This document shows, piece by piece, positions 43,800-54,522 of a stretch of DNA of 64,000 nucleotides. Made by a program: the position numbers and the translations under genes. The notes below the pieces were generated by a model. The model was not told the DNA's origin, searched no databases, and was given only the letters and a program-made list of their open reading frames with translations. Numbering within the stretch: the first letter of the stretch is position 1; the number at the start of each line of letters is the position of its first letter. This stretch comes from Pectinophora gossypiella (Eukaryota; Arthropoda; Insecta; Lepidoptera; Gelechiidae): contig NC_065421.1 in the NCBI RefSeq assembly GCF_024362695.1, positions 9,796,598 to 9,860,597 on the forward strand, written 5' to 3'.

Positions 43800-44057
43800 A
43801 ATGTAAATATATAGAGTGATGTTACCCCACATAATAAATTCTACTTCTTTCTTGGACAGCATATTTGACAACCCTGTTTTATTAGGCGTTATATAATATA
43901 CTGTTATTTAGGTACGATGATATCCATTTATAGTCTAATTGAACAATCAAAAATAGTCGTAAACATTCCCATACTTTTCTGAGTTATCAATCACCATAAA
44001 CGATAAATTTCTTGCGTGAGATGAGATTATATTGGCCGCGCAAACACAAAAGGAAAA
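43800..44057. other. Upstream region of gene B
   Basis: AT-rich; no clear TATA box. Nothing else recognised. Confidence 0.35.
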
Positions 44058-47000
44058 ATGAAAGTTTCGTACCAATTAGTCATTCCTTTTTTAAACCTTT
44101 TGGAATGTATTAATGGGAAAATGGAAGGAAGAATAATTGGCGGAGAAAATTCAGAATACGGACAGGATCCACATGCAGTGTACATATCTGGCTTGTGTGA
44201 AAACACACAGAATTGGATGTGTGGGTCCTCCATAATTAACAATTACTTTGTTCTGACAGCCGCACATTGCTTACGTGGATGCACATCTAAAGACATAAAC
44301 GCCTATGGAGGTCATCCCCATTTACATCTGGTACGTTTTATATTCTTCTTCTCTGGTGTGGGTTGTGAGGTCAATGACCGAGCTCATCAACCAAGGTTTT
44401 GGGTCACTATATTAACCTCCTAAGACCGAATGTTCTTTATAAATCCAAACCCCATTGTTTAACTATTGTGTCTGGAAATCTCGGTATTAAAAGGTTATAT
44501 CATAAACAATACCGCGCGACTCGAACTTCTCTTTCTTTCTGAAAAATTAAATAGTTATGTGTACAGTCATTCGAAATCGGGAGCCAGAACGGTACGGGGC
44601 TAGCCCCTGGTGTTAGGCGGTATTGAAAAATGGATTCCAGATTAATCTTAAGCATGTTCACATGAGTAGATTGATGGTAAAGAAACAGTGAACTGTCCTA
44701 TTGAAACCTTAGAGATTCTTTGAGAAACGCAGAACACCTCTGCAGGACCAAACCTACCAAGCGAAGGTAAAAAAAAATAAAAATGCTTTCGATAAAAATG
44801 GATCCCGACATACCTGGGCCCCTCTCTAAGCGCTTTCCACATTAGCGTCAACATAGCGGGACCAATTGCTTAATGTTGAAATTGCATATTGTTAGATAAA
44901 CTACTTATCCAGTACTATTTGATACCTAAACTAAGAAATCTAGTAAGTACCTTTCTTATTCAAAAGACATACACATTAAACACTGGTCCCGCCACCTTGA
45001 CGCTTATCTTTATACGGGACTATAACTGCATTATCAGCTAGAGCATACAATTATGTACATAGATACATAAACTCACGCCTATTTCCCACCGAGGTAAGCA
45101 GATACTATAGAATTTCATTTGCTTCGATCTTGACACACTTCTCTTGCGTACTCCACATTCATCAATCGCTTCATACACGCACGCCGGTTCAGAAAAGATC
45201 TTATTAAACCTTTTCTGAGGAAATCTCCAATTTGTTCAATGTAAGTCCTAGGTCCTCCTCTGCCAACCCTACTTCAACTACAATTATGTATGTAAACCAA
45301 TTGATGATGATTTGTTTGCCGCTGGTGGTCTCCCCGACGTGGTCAGCAATATGAGAGGAGAACATTGAAGAGCAATATTAGAATCCTTTGGGGAATTAGG
45401 CTGGTAGGAGTGATCCAGCCGTTTCAGATATCACGCTAAATAGGCATTAAGACGTCGAGTTGCGGAAAACGGCCCGCGCATACCAATACTGACCCCCTCA
45501 AACAGCCACATTTTCATGAATTTTGCGAAGAAAATTTCCACTTGACTCAGAATCACGGTTTGAATACCTTTTAGTTTTCGATAGGTTCCTTAGATGTGTA
45601 TGTCAGATAGGTGGACCCACGATTATGTCACTAAGACCTTTCAACTATACAATTTTCTTTACAACATCTCCTTACACGCATTATTACAATTACAGACGAC
45701 GTTCTCAAGGCGAATCAAAAGATTTATGACCCACGCACGTTATGACCCTTCCACGAGTTTCGCTGATATTTGTCTGGTGGAAATTAGAGGCGCTTTTCCC
45801 TTAGGAAACGCGATAAAAAGGGTCATCATTCGTCCTACATTTCCAGAGGATAGCATAGGTATAACAGCCGGATGGGGACACCTTGATGTAAGTAAGTCTA
45901 CAAAGACTAAAGATGTAACATAACAATTCTGCTGTTTCCAATACACATCATCTTCTTCTTCTTCTATCGTGTGGGTTGTGAGGTGAATTACCAACCTCAT
46001 CAACCCTGGTGTCAGGGTTACTATTGAGCCGCCAAAGGACCCTGACATGACTCATGTAACGACTACACACACATCATGTAATTTTATTTAATAAATACCT
46101 GTAATTTTCCTATATTTAAGCCTAAAACAATGATTGTCGAATTTGTTTTCGAATTCATGTTTGGATCATGATTATCATGTGATCAGCGGTAAATAAAAAC
46201 ATCGTGAGGAAACCCACATTCCAGAGAAATGCATATCGACAAAAATTTTTCAACGGCAAAGTAAAAGCTTGCCTTAGGTTATCTTTGATTTTTTTGACAC
46301 GACTTATTGTAGGTTTGTCGCAAATAGCATTAAGTACTTGGCCGAACAAATAGGGACCGCTGAGGGCTCTCACCCGGTACAAAGACACGACAACAGGCCT
46401 GAGGGTGCCCCGTTGGGTGCGAACATCGGCTCAGGGCGTCGTCTAAGAGAAAAATATTTGAAAGAATTAATCGACTCTAGTGAGGGAACTCGTCGACCTC
46501 GCCGGCGGGGTCGGTATCGGGGTTTATAACAGTTTTGCTGAACCCTCAGTGCGCGAATTCGAATCGCTGACTGGATTTTTTAAAATTATATTAACAGCTT
46601 GATGGGACTGATTCAGTAGTACTGATGAGGGCCAAACAGAGAGTGCTTCCTGAAACTGAGTGCAACACGGAATTAACAATGGGCACGTTTTGTGCAACCT
46701 CTGAAAATCAGTCACAATTTCCTTTTGTGTAAGTAAAGTATTCCTTCATTTCTTCTATTCTGGAATTCTTCTCGCTGGCTTATGAGATCAATGACTGCGC
46801 TCATCAGCCCTGGTATCAGCGTTATTATTGGGCCTCAAAGGCCACTGTCATGGCTTATGTAACGACTACATCGCGCAGCTTCATAAGCACGGAATCATAT
46901 TTTTCGGACAATCAGGTCATTTCAGCTTGCAATGTCCTGAACAAAACCAGGGAAAGTGTCACAATTTAGTATGTCACAAGTGGGAATCAAACCTGGATTC

Positions 47001-47904
47001 TCCGGAATGTAAGCCTAACACTCAACCACTGGACCACGAAGGCTGTCAAAGGCATAATTCGTTATATCCTCGATTGAAAACGAACAAAAATTAAGAAAAG
47101 AAACAGAATACTTAACAGGGACCCAGTGGCGTTCCAAAACAAAAAATAGTAGAGGGATTTATTTATTAGCTACAAAAAACCCTTGTAGTATATTCAGCGA
47201 ATATATTACGATGCGCCCATATCTCGACGTGGCGTAAGTGTCTAGTAAGGCAAATTGACAAATACGTTGCTGTCAACGATATGCCTTGAAATAATCGGCC
47301 ATTTCACGATTCCAGTACATCGTGATCTGCCCAGGCAGATCTCTATCGGCCCACGGCATATAGATACATAGAATTATGGCGTTGGGGGAGGCCTATGCCC
47401 AGCAGTGGGCGTCGTACGGCTGATGATGATGGCGTTAACAGCGACTCCCCGAACGGCGGTATCGCAATTCCCGCTACGGCGAATGGCTTGACGTCGCGTC
47501 TGTCATTTCCCTGTATAGCTCAAAACACGAGTTTAACACTGTCAAGGCCAGAACGTCTAATGACGTTCCGATTCTAAGGTGTCATACTATCTATTTTGAA
47601 CCGTCGATGACCCATGGTCTCCGCCCGTGAAAGGGTTAATCACGCCACATTACACATACATACGCGTACTAAGTATTTTTCTTCGCAAAGTAATAGCCAT
47701 TGTAAAATAAATTCTCTTTTATTTTCCAGAGGCGACTCCGGCAGTGGTTTTGTTACCGATGACTACCAACTAATAGGAATAGTATCTTACCTCTTAAAGG
47801 CTGACATGCATATAACTATGTATACTAACGTATCATTTTTTCTACCCTGGATAAACATCAAGAGCACTATATTACATTGTAGATTGTATCAAAAAAAATA
47901 TTAA
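44058..47904 (+). CDS. Serine protease B (S1 chymotrypsin fold, secreted zymogen)
   Basis: Exons: 44,058-44,330, 45,696-45,887, 46,598-46,728, 47,730-47,904; phases 0, 0, 2; 256 residues. Signal peptide about residues 1-18, then a short propeptide ending EGR25, with mature start IIGG. The triad is His70 (VLTAAHC), Asp115 (FADICL) and Ser202 (GDSGSG). The glycine after GDSG is Ser in this gene, as in E. Exon 3 supplies the Cys168/Cys182 pair (TECNTE, TFCATS). QFPFV precedes GDSG, so Cys191 is replaced by Phe, with Pro at 190 and Phe at 189. No Cys220 equivalent. Extra cysteines: SGLCEN, LRGCTS, ADICLV and LHCRLY near the C-terminus. The mature N-terminal region (YGQDPHAVYI) closely resembles that of D (FGQDPHAVYL). 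The stop codon overlaps ATTAAA, a weak polyadenylation signal. Confidence 0.9.
45057..45290 (-). mobile_element. RTE-type LINE tail (family b), intron 1 of gene B
   Basis: ATAAACTCACGCCTATTTCC, CCATTTGCTTCGATCTTGAC, CCACATTCATCAATCGCTTC and CCTCCTCTGCCAACCCTACT are the inverse family-b sequence, about 230 bp. Confidence 0.75.
45525..45575. repeat. MITE family 1 scrap, intron 1 of gene B
   Basis: GAAAATTTCCACTTGACTCA then GAATCACGGTTTGAAT. Confidence 0.4.
45953..46068 (-). mobile_element. SINE-1 tail fragment, intron 2 of gene B
   Basis: CTTCTATCGTGTGGGTTGTG, CCCTGGTGTCAGGGTTACTA and CATGACTCATGTAACGACTA; the core and head are missing. A SINE-4 piece (ATGTTTGGATCATGATTATC) follows at 46,155-46,225. 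Confidence 0.7.
46294..46526 (+). repeat. URep-1 copy, intron 2 of gene B
   Basis: ACGACTTATTGTAGGTTTGT through GCCTGAGGGTGCCCCGTTGG and GTCGGTATCGGGGTTTATAA; it ends about 70 bp before exon 3. Confidence 0.7.
46752..47052 (-). mobile_element. SINE-1, old full-length copy, intron 3 of gene B
   Basis: CAGCCCTGGTATCAGCGTTA, CATGGCTTATGTAACGACTA, TTCGGACAATCAGGTCATTT and CTCAACCACTGGACCACGAA are in order with many substitutions. Confidence 0.75.
47383..47430 (+). mobile_element. RTE-type LINE 3' tip (family a), intron 3 of gene B
   Basis: GGGGGAGGCCTATGCCCAGC then GTCGTACGGCTGATGATGAT match the 3' end of the 17,171 element in the opposite orientation. Confidence 0.65.
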
Positions 47905-47981
47905 ATGTTCATCAACTTTATATTGCTTTCATTAATTTATTTTAATTCATTATTCAGGCAGAGGTGTGTAGTATATCCTTT

Positions 47982-48042
47982 TTTTTGACGTGACTTATTG
48001 TAGTATTGCCGCAGATGGCATGAATTACTTGGCCGGACAAAA
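47982..48042 (+). repeat. URep-1, 5' fragment
   Basis: GACGTGACTTATTGTAGTAT then CTTGGCCGGACAAAAG. Confidence 0.55.
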
Positions 48043-48128
48043 GTATAACCGCACACTCCTCGCTGGACACTTTCAGAGATACGTGTGTACTCGTACACAC
48101 ATGCCATGTTATTTGTTACGTATCCGTC

Positions 48129-48635
48129 GTGGCCAGATCTTAGAATTGATCATTTCATGATGTGTTCGACCATTTCATGAAACGGTCGTATTTCATTCCA
48201 CTTAAGTTGACCACATCGTTGAAACGTCAACGTTTAATGATTATTTCAATCAACGTTTGGCCATATAAATAAAAATGTGAATAGTCGATTAATTTCTTAG
48301 GTTCAAAATTATTTACCTAATCAATACTATCGATATGCAAAATTGTACAATTACATTGATTCATCGATAATAATATCAATCAAGTTTTAAATATAATCGG
48401 CACCAGCTACTACCGGTGGATAATGTTACTAATTTTACGATATGATTGCCAACGTTTGGTCATATCATGAAGTAATCATGCGTTTAATTGATCATATCGT
48501 TACACGTTTTGTGTTCATTGAACTGGCTAAACTACATCATGATGTGGCCAACGAGTGATATTCTATGATGAAATATGACCATTTCATGAAATTATCGAGA
48601 ACATCATGAAATGATCAATTCTAAGATCTGGCCAC
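48129..48635. repeat. Inverted-repeat MITE family 6
   Basis: The two ends are a perfect 35-bp inverted repeat starting GTGGCCAGATCTTAGAATTG, with looser pairing further in. The 507-bp interior repeats ATTTCATGA, TCATATCAT and AACGTTTGG motifs in both directions. No coding capacity. I cannot see an obvious target-site duplication. Confidence 0.8.
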
Positions 48636-48689
48636 ACTAGTCACAAGTTGATAGTGTGACTAGGGATCGACGATCTAACAGTGTAATGT

Positions 48690-49200
48690 TGGAAGTTGTA
48701 TATTATATGTGTCTTGCTGTGTAAACTTCGATATCGCGTTTCGCAACATAATATATCTATATCGGGACTCTCTGAGCTGTTTAAGGAAATTAATAAACTG
48801 ACTTGGAAGTCAATACACTTATGATAACATTGTGTATGTAAGTACATAAAATTCATCTCTTCCTTTCGACAAACTGTGAAAGACACGCTTACAATACAAG
48901 GAATGAAAATATAATTCCTATCGAGTAGTTTTCTTTTTTTACAATAAAATACCAGACGACATTTTAAATTTGACACAAAATTCACGTTTTTCTATGACGT
49001 CCATGGTCCTGAAAGCTCATGTCAAGCATACTTTATATAAAAAGCTTATAGTAAGATTAAAATGATTACTTAAATGATAAAAATATCTGGTATCAAATGT
49101 GCTCTTTCTACATTGATTTAAAAGATGTGTTGCTGTTGCAGTTTCTTTTCATTTATTCTCCTCTGCCACAACACCTTGCAAAATGACGTAGGTAGATTCA
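48690..49200 (+). mobile_element. LINE C-terminal remnant (family e)
   Basis: A decayed copy of the element at 55,640-56,150. CAATAAAATACCAGACGACA and AAAGCTCATGTCAAGCATAC encode the NKIPDDI and KAHVKHT motifs. The 3' end TTGCTGTTGCAGTTTCTTTT matches the inverse of 55,770-55,795. Confidence 0.6.
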
Positions 49201-49689
49201 AAAATGTATTCAGCAAGTTTCTTTATAATTTCGTAGTGATAATTACATTCAACAAATAATTCAGATTTTGACACATAAAAGTTGAAAAATATAGTATTCC
49301 TATAAGAACAGAATTAACTATTATCAAAATGTATTAGATAGGTACTTAAGTACTATGTAAGCATCATAATACTTGGCAGTAACTCTTTGTAACTCTTCAT
49401 TTTAATAAAATAATAAATCAAATCTTCCTTTTTTTGACGTCAATTATTGTGGGTTTACCTCATATCGCATTAAATAGGTACTCGGCCAGAAGCAGATTTT
49501 CTAATAGCCTTGAAACTGATTAGAATACGATTTCATCATTAAAAACTACTTTTGCACACTTCATTTCATTTAATTTAACCTCGTATGGCCTTGATTTTGA
49601 GACTAAAAGTTATGGATTTTTAAGTGGAGTACATTTCGACTTACATGAAACTCGTACAACGGTTACAAATTTATTACAAGCTGGGTGAT
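49201..49689. other. Upstream region of gene C
   Basis: AT-rich, with a URep-1 scrap at 49,432-49,492 (TTTGACGTCAATTATTGTGG). No clear TATA box. Confidence 0.35.
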
Positions 49690-52600
49690 ATGACAATAAT
49701 AATTTATTATAATGTTATTTCATTAATATTTACAGTGGCAATTTCCGATGGTATGGAAAAAAGGATAGTAATGGGCAAAGATGCAAATATGGAATACTTT
49801 CGTCACGTGGCATGCCTGCATATTTTAGACCACAATGATATATGTGGAGCATCTGTATTGAACGAATTCATATTATTGACAGCTGCTCACTGCGTTTCAG
49901 ACTACAAACCATCCAAAAACACAATGGGAATATTCGCAGGACACGAGAACTATTTAAAGGTAGTGCGTTCATTAGTGTCATAATGTAGGGACCAATTCCA
50001 TATTGCTAGATAACATACTGATAGTCAAGATGGCGGGACCATAGTTTAATGCAAAAATCCGTTCGAATGAGGAAGGTACTAGAATTTTTAGTTTAGGTAC
50101 CTAATAGTACTGAATGAGTACTATACAGGATGTTAGTGACATCGTAACGAATATTAACGGGGATGATTCAGACCATGATTCTGAGTTGACATCAAGTGGA
50201 ATTTCCTATCGAAAAATTCATCAAAAATTTTAGTGTTTTTTTAATTTTTTTCAGTTCCATACTTTTGCAACGGGAAATTTTTGCTTGATATCTACTCAGA
50301 ATTATGGTCTGATTTCATTACGATGTCACTAACACCTGTATAAATTATGTCGCCATGATGCCAGTGTCGAAAAACATTATACATAAGAACTTAATATAAA
50401 AAGGCTACATCAACTTGATATCAACTCAGAATCATGGTTTGAATCATCCCTCAAAGTTTTCGTTACGATGTCACTAACACCCTGTATCTAACAATATGGA
50501 ATTTCAAAATTAAAACTTTCAAGGACAGTACGTCTAATGACGTTCCGATTCCAAGTTGTCATACTCTCATACTACCTATTATGAACCATCAATGACCCAT
50601 GGTCTCTGTCCGTGAAAGAGTTAACCATTGCGTTTAGTCGCAGTAGCCAAATGACGCTTATTGATCGCAATATTCAGGATCAGTTTTCGTGTTTAATTTA
50701 AACTGAATCCGAAATGCAAAATACTCGTGCGTCTATTTTAACTCCTTCTGTCGTGTTATTATTGAGCCGCCAAAGGCCCCTGAAAGGCCCCTGATAAGCG
50801 CATGTAACGACTACTTTCTGACATCAGTAAGTAGTAACCGGGACCAACGGGTTAACGTGCCTTCCGAAGCACTTATCATCTTACTTTCGGACAATCAGGT
50901 AATCAGCCTGTAATGTCCTAATCAAACTAGGGATCACAAAGTATTTTTTGCGATATTTCCCCACCGGGATCCGAACCCGGGATCGTAAGCCTAACGCTAA
51001 ATCACTGGACCATGCATGGAGGGCGTTATTTTAACTGTAAGTAAATTATATATTTCAGTCTGATATACAAAGAAGAGTCAAAATGTATAAAGTGCACGAA
51101 AATTACGATGATGAAGGTTTTAAGAATGACCTATCACTTTTATTCATTGATAGGCCTATGCCTTTGGGAAATAAGATCAAAAGAGTCTTTATCAGTAGCA
51201 GATTCCCGCGGGCCAAAGTAGCCTTCATCGCCGGCTGGGGACAAATTAACGTGAGTTCAATATAATATTTTAGCATCTATTAGGCCAGTATGACAGCCTC
51301 CGTGGTCAAGTGGTTAGAGCGTTAGGCTCACGATCTGGAGGTCCGGGTTCGATTCCCGATGGGGACATTGTCGAAATCACTTTGTAAGACTGTCCTTTGT
51401 TTGGTAAGGACTTTTCATGGTTGAATCACCTGATTGTCCGAAAAAGTAAGATGATTCCGTGCTTCGGAGGGCACGTTAAGCCGTTGGTCCCGGCTATTAG
51501 CCGTAAAAACACCTCCACCAACCCGCATTGGAGCAGCGTGGTGGAGTATGCTCCTTACCCCCTCCGGTTGATGGAGGGGAGGCCTGTGCCCAGCAGTGGG
51601 ACGTATATAGGCTGTTTATGTATGTTATGTAGGCCAGTATGGTAACAACTGATTCGAAACTGACTGATTGCGTTGCTTTTCAGTTGCTACTGCAATTAGG
51701 GCTTCTCTATGTCTACCATCAGACATAGTTGAGCCAACATACTTGGCCAATATAAAAAAAAATATCCAAAATAGGTTAGCGTTTGACTACAATCTGACCT
51801 GATGGTACGTGAAAATGTGGTTTACTTATTTTATTATGTTTTTTTTTTATATTCATTTACAGATTATGTATTGTATGTTTGTGTATGACGAGGAATACCT
51901 ACCATAATTGGGTAGTTTCCTATGTCAAAGATAAATTATAAAATTCTGATTACTTACTAAATAAAGACATATCTAAAACTGTAAAAAAAACGTTTTCTTT
52001 TCTCTATTTAACTTATTTATGAATTGAAAAATGTAATAAAAAGTATATTATTGGTCATTGTGCGTCAAAAGGGACTTGACTTTTTCTATAACGTCACAGG
52101 TTGCTTTTTCATACAAATTCCATAGTGATTTCGCATTTTGACATTTACTAAAAAGTAACTGATTTGACTAGTTGGCAACAACCCTTTTGTCAAATCTTCG
52201 TTTGGTAAACTTGTCGTATTTTTTTAATAAACATGAAAATAATATTAAAATTATAATATTCTAAAATATCATTCTGTTTATAGTAGTATCGTTGCGTTCT
52301 GTAAGAATAATTTATAAAAAGAATATTCAACAGCAAGCAAAACTAACACTAATTTTAATAGATTTTTTTTTGTGCGCATTGAACTGTTTTCTCAACGTAT
52401 TACTCAATTTACATTTGACGTATTTATTTATCTTCAGGAAGTTACACAAGAAACTAGTGAAACACTACAAATGGCTAAACAAAAGATAATATATCGCAAA
52501 ACTTGTTCCAAAGCCGTGAAAAAAGAATTGTTTGACGGATTGATGTGTGCCGGAAATGAAAGAAATGCTCGTCCATCAAAGTAAGTCCTCTTTAAGGCCA

Positions 52601-53097
52601 ATGCGCACAGAGGCGGTACCGCGAACGTTGTGGTTGAAGGAGCGGAAGTTGATATATCCACATATAGTACACGGATACGATGTGAGCCGTCTTACCGCAT
52701 GCGTGCGACGGAGACAGACAGGCAACTCTCCCCTCCCCACTAGCGGCCGAGCTGGGTTTACCTCACCCCCCTCGGCCTTACTTTAGTCTTCAATCGTATG
52801 AGCGTCACACGTCACACACACAGATGCGCGTATACGATAACGTCAATGTGTAGTGTCTGTGTAAAACGAAGTGTTTCCGCGGTGTGCCTAAAGTACATGT
52901 TATAATTTACGTTTGTTTTATGTTACAGAGGTGATTCGGGAGGCCCTCTGACAGCGGGTTACCAACAGATAGGTCTTTTCTCGTTCAGGTACAAATACCT
53001 GCAAGGGATTGTCTTCTATACAAATGTTTCATACTTCTACAACTGGATAACGAAAACTGCCAATAAAATGTGTGTAAAATTAAAACCCAAGCAATAG
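49690..53097 (+). CDS. Serine protease C (S1 chymotrypsin fold, secreted zymogen)
   Basis: Exons: 49,690-49,959, 51,059-51,250, 52,438-52,580, 52,929-53,097; phases 0, 0, 2; 257 residues. I chose the ATG at 49,690 because it gives a compact signal peptide; an in-frame ATG 66 nt upstream would place a non-hydrophobic segment first. The propeptide ends EKR25, mature start IVMG (not the usual IVGG). The triad is His67 (LLTAAHC), Asp114 (KNDLSL) and Ser205 (GDSGGP). Exon 3 has the Cys168/Cys182 pair (KTCSKA, LMCAGN). ARPSK precedes GDSGG: Ser at 191, Pro at 190, Arg at 189; no Cys220. Extra cysteines: HVACLH and NKMCVK. It is closest to E in exon 2 (PMPLGNKIKRVFIS versus PLPLGNTVKRVVIS) and at GHENY. 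Introns hold MITE-1, SINE-1, SINE-2, MITE-4 and URep-2. Confidence 0.9.
50128..50485. repeat. MITE family 1, one and a half units, intron 1 of gene C
   Basis: A full unit from GATGTTAGTGACATCGTAAC to CGATGTCACTAACACCTGTA, then a single right arm at 50,405-50,485 ending GATGTCACTAACACCCTGTA. Confidence 0.75.
50750..51028 (-). mobile_element. SINE-1, intron 1 of gene C
   Basis: GAGCCGCCAAAGGCCCCTGA, the core, TCACAAAGTATTTTTTGCGA and the head ending in ACTGGACCATGCATGGAGGG. It stops about 30 bp before exon 2. Confidence 0.8.
51293..51625 (+). mobile_element. SINE-2, full-length reference copy, intron 2 of gene C
   Basis: Head GCCTCCGTGGTCAAGTGGTT and GGGTTCGATTCCCGATGGGG; ACTGTCCTTTGTTTGGTAAG; the core GCTTCGGAGGGCACGTTAAG; then the distinct tail CCTCCACCAACCCGCATTGG to GCCCAGCAGTGGGACGTATA and GGCTGTTTATGTATG. 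It shares head and core with SINE-1 but not the tail. Confidence 0.85.
51903..52195 (-). repeat. MITE family 4, intron 2 of gene C
   Basis: AATTGGGTAGTTTCCTATGT at the left and GACTAGTTGGCAACAACCC at the right are inverse termini. The interior is inverted relative to 20,345. Confidence 0.7.
52595..52905 (+). repeat. URep-2 with MITE-like left end, intron 3 of gene C
   Basis: TAAGGCCAATGCGCACAGAG at the left; from 52,730 GCAACTCTCCCCTCCCCACT, CGAGCTGGGTTTACCTCACC, GATGCGCGTATACGATAACG and GTAAAACGAAGTGTTTCCGC match 40,010-40,195. Confidence 0.65.
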
Positions 53098-53319
53098 TAA
53101 TATAAACAACTGTCTTTTTCTATAATTACACCAGTTACATAGACTTAAAATATAATGAGATTCAAGCATGAAGATTTTGATGAAAATGGAAGAAGCGAAA
53201 ATGGAATTCCGTTGTCTCTTCCTTCTCCAACGGGAAAGAGGCATGACCTTATATGTAGGTAAGTGATGATCACAGCGCACGTCCTCATGTTAGGTTATTT
53301 AAATTGTATACTATACATC

Positions 53320-53505
53320 TAATAATAATAATAATAAAAACACTTTATTGCACACAAATTCACAAAACATTTACAGGATAAACTTATTCTAAGGTGGGCA
53401 AAGGCGGCCTTATCGCTAAGAGCGATCTCTTCCAGACAACCTTCGGCAAAGGATATGGTACATTTGTACAGCTGCAGTGTAGCGCGCAGATACGTAAAAT
53501 AAAAC
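53320..53505 (-). repeat. LINE 3'-end fragment downstream of gene C
   Basis: AATAATAATAATAATAAAAA, CACTTTATTGCACACAAATT and GGCGGCCTTATCGCTAAGAG, as at position 1 and 54,725. It reads on the minus strand. Confidence 0.6.
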
Positions 53506-53519
53506 AGTAGACACATTTT

Positions 53520-53757
53520 ATATATATATATACACAATCTTATATACTAAATATATATATTATACACATACTATAGATATATACATACAATGATACATAT
53601 AAGTAAAAAAATATATTAGTATATAGTAGTAGTAGTAGTTAGTAGTGTATAGTAGTGTAGTTATATTATTATTATATACATCTCTGCCTACTATATTTTT
53701 ATCATTCCCAATAATACAAAAATGGATTAGGAACTATTGTTTTATTAGATTAGTTAG
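53520..53757. repeat. Low-complexity TA and TAG repeats
   Basis: TATATATA runs at 53,519-53,580 and TAGTAGTAGTAGT at 53,622-53,640. Confidence 0.7.
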
Positions 53758-54522
53758 ACGCGTTTCCACTTGGCAACATTTGGCGCGCAACATGTTGCAC
53801 AACCTGTTGCCCAACCTGTTGACAACACGGAACTTTTGTTTACCAACGTTGTCTATCCGCATCTACTACAAGTCCGTCTTCGACAACATATTACGAGAAG
53901 AACTAGTGTTGTTGCGCGTCTCGTCTCCACTCGACAACAATTAATGCTGAACTAAGAGAGGTATTACAAATATCCAGCAATTTATCGTCAATCTAGACTT
54001 TTTATTCAAACAAAAATCGACCTTATTATTACTGCACTGTGATCGTTATTTGTAGGGTCGTATGCTGATTGACGGAATACCGTGGAAATACCACGGTATA
54101 ACCACGATCACACAATTATTGCCGACGAAGTTTAGAAAAATATACCTTATTATTAGTGTACTGCGATCGTTATTTGTAGGGTCGTATGCTGATTGACGGA
54201 ATACCGTGGAAATACCACGATCACCCATTGACAAAATTATTGCTGACGAAGTTTAGAAAAATAAAAAGCAAAAGCAAATCAAAGCTTGGAAAGACCACGG
54301 TAAACCCAAGATCAGCATACGACCCTACAACTAACGATCACACTCTAGTAATAATGTCGACTTTTGTTTGAATAAAAAGTCATGATTGACGAATGTTGGA
54401 TAGATGTAATATCTCTCTAACGATGCTCTCTAAACAAACAACAATCGGGCGCTGTTGTGCAACGTTGCCATACTTGTTGAGCGTTACGTGTTGCGCGTTA
54501 ATTGTTGTTTAGTGGATATAAG
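53758..54522. mobile_element. Large foldback transposon between genes C and D
   Basis: The outer ends are inverse: TTTCCACTTGGCAACATTTG at the left, and TATCCACTAAACAACAATTA read inward from the right, both followed by CGCGCAACA. Pairing resumes further in as GACTTTTTATTCAAACAAAA and its inverse, and ATTTGTAGGGTCGTATGCTG and its inverse. An internal direct repeat (GGGTCGTATGCTGATTGACG at 54,056 and 54,180) is present. No transposase frame. The right terminus overlaps the stop codon of gene D. Confidence 0.75.

Noticed and set aside
49624..49689. Upstream in-frame ATG for protease C
   Set aside because: It would add 22 residues that are not a signal peptide; the inner ATG fits the family length.
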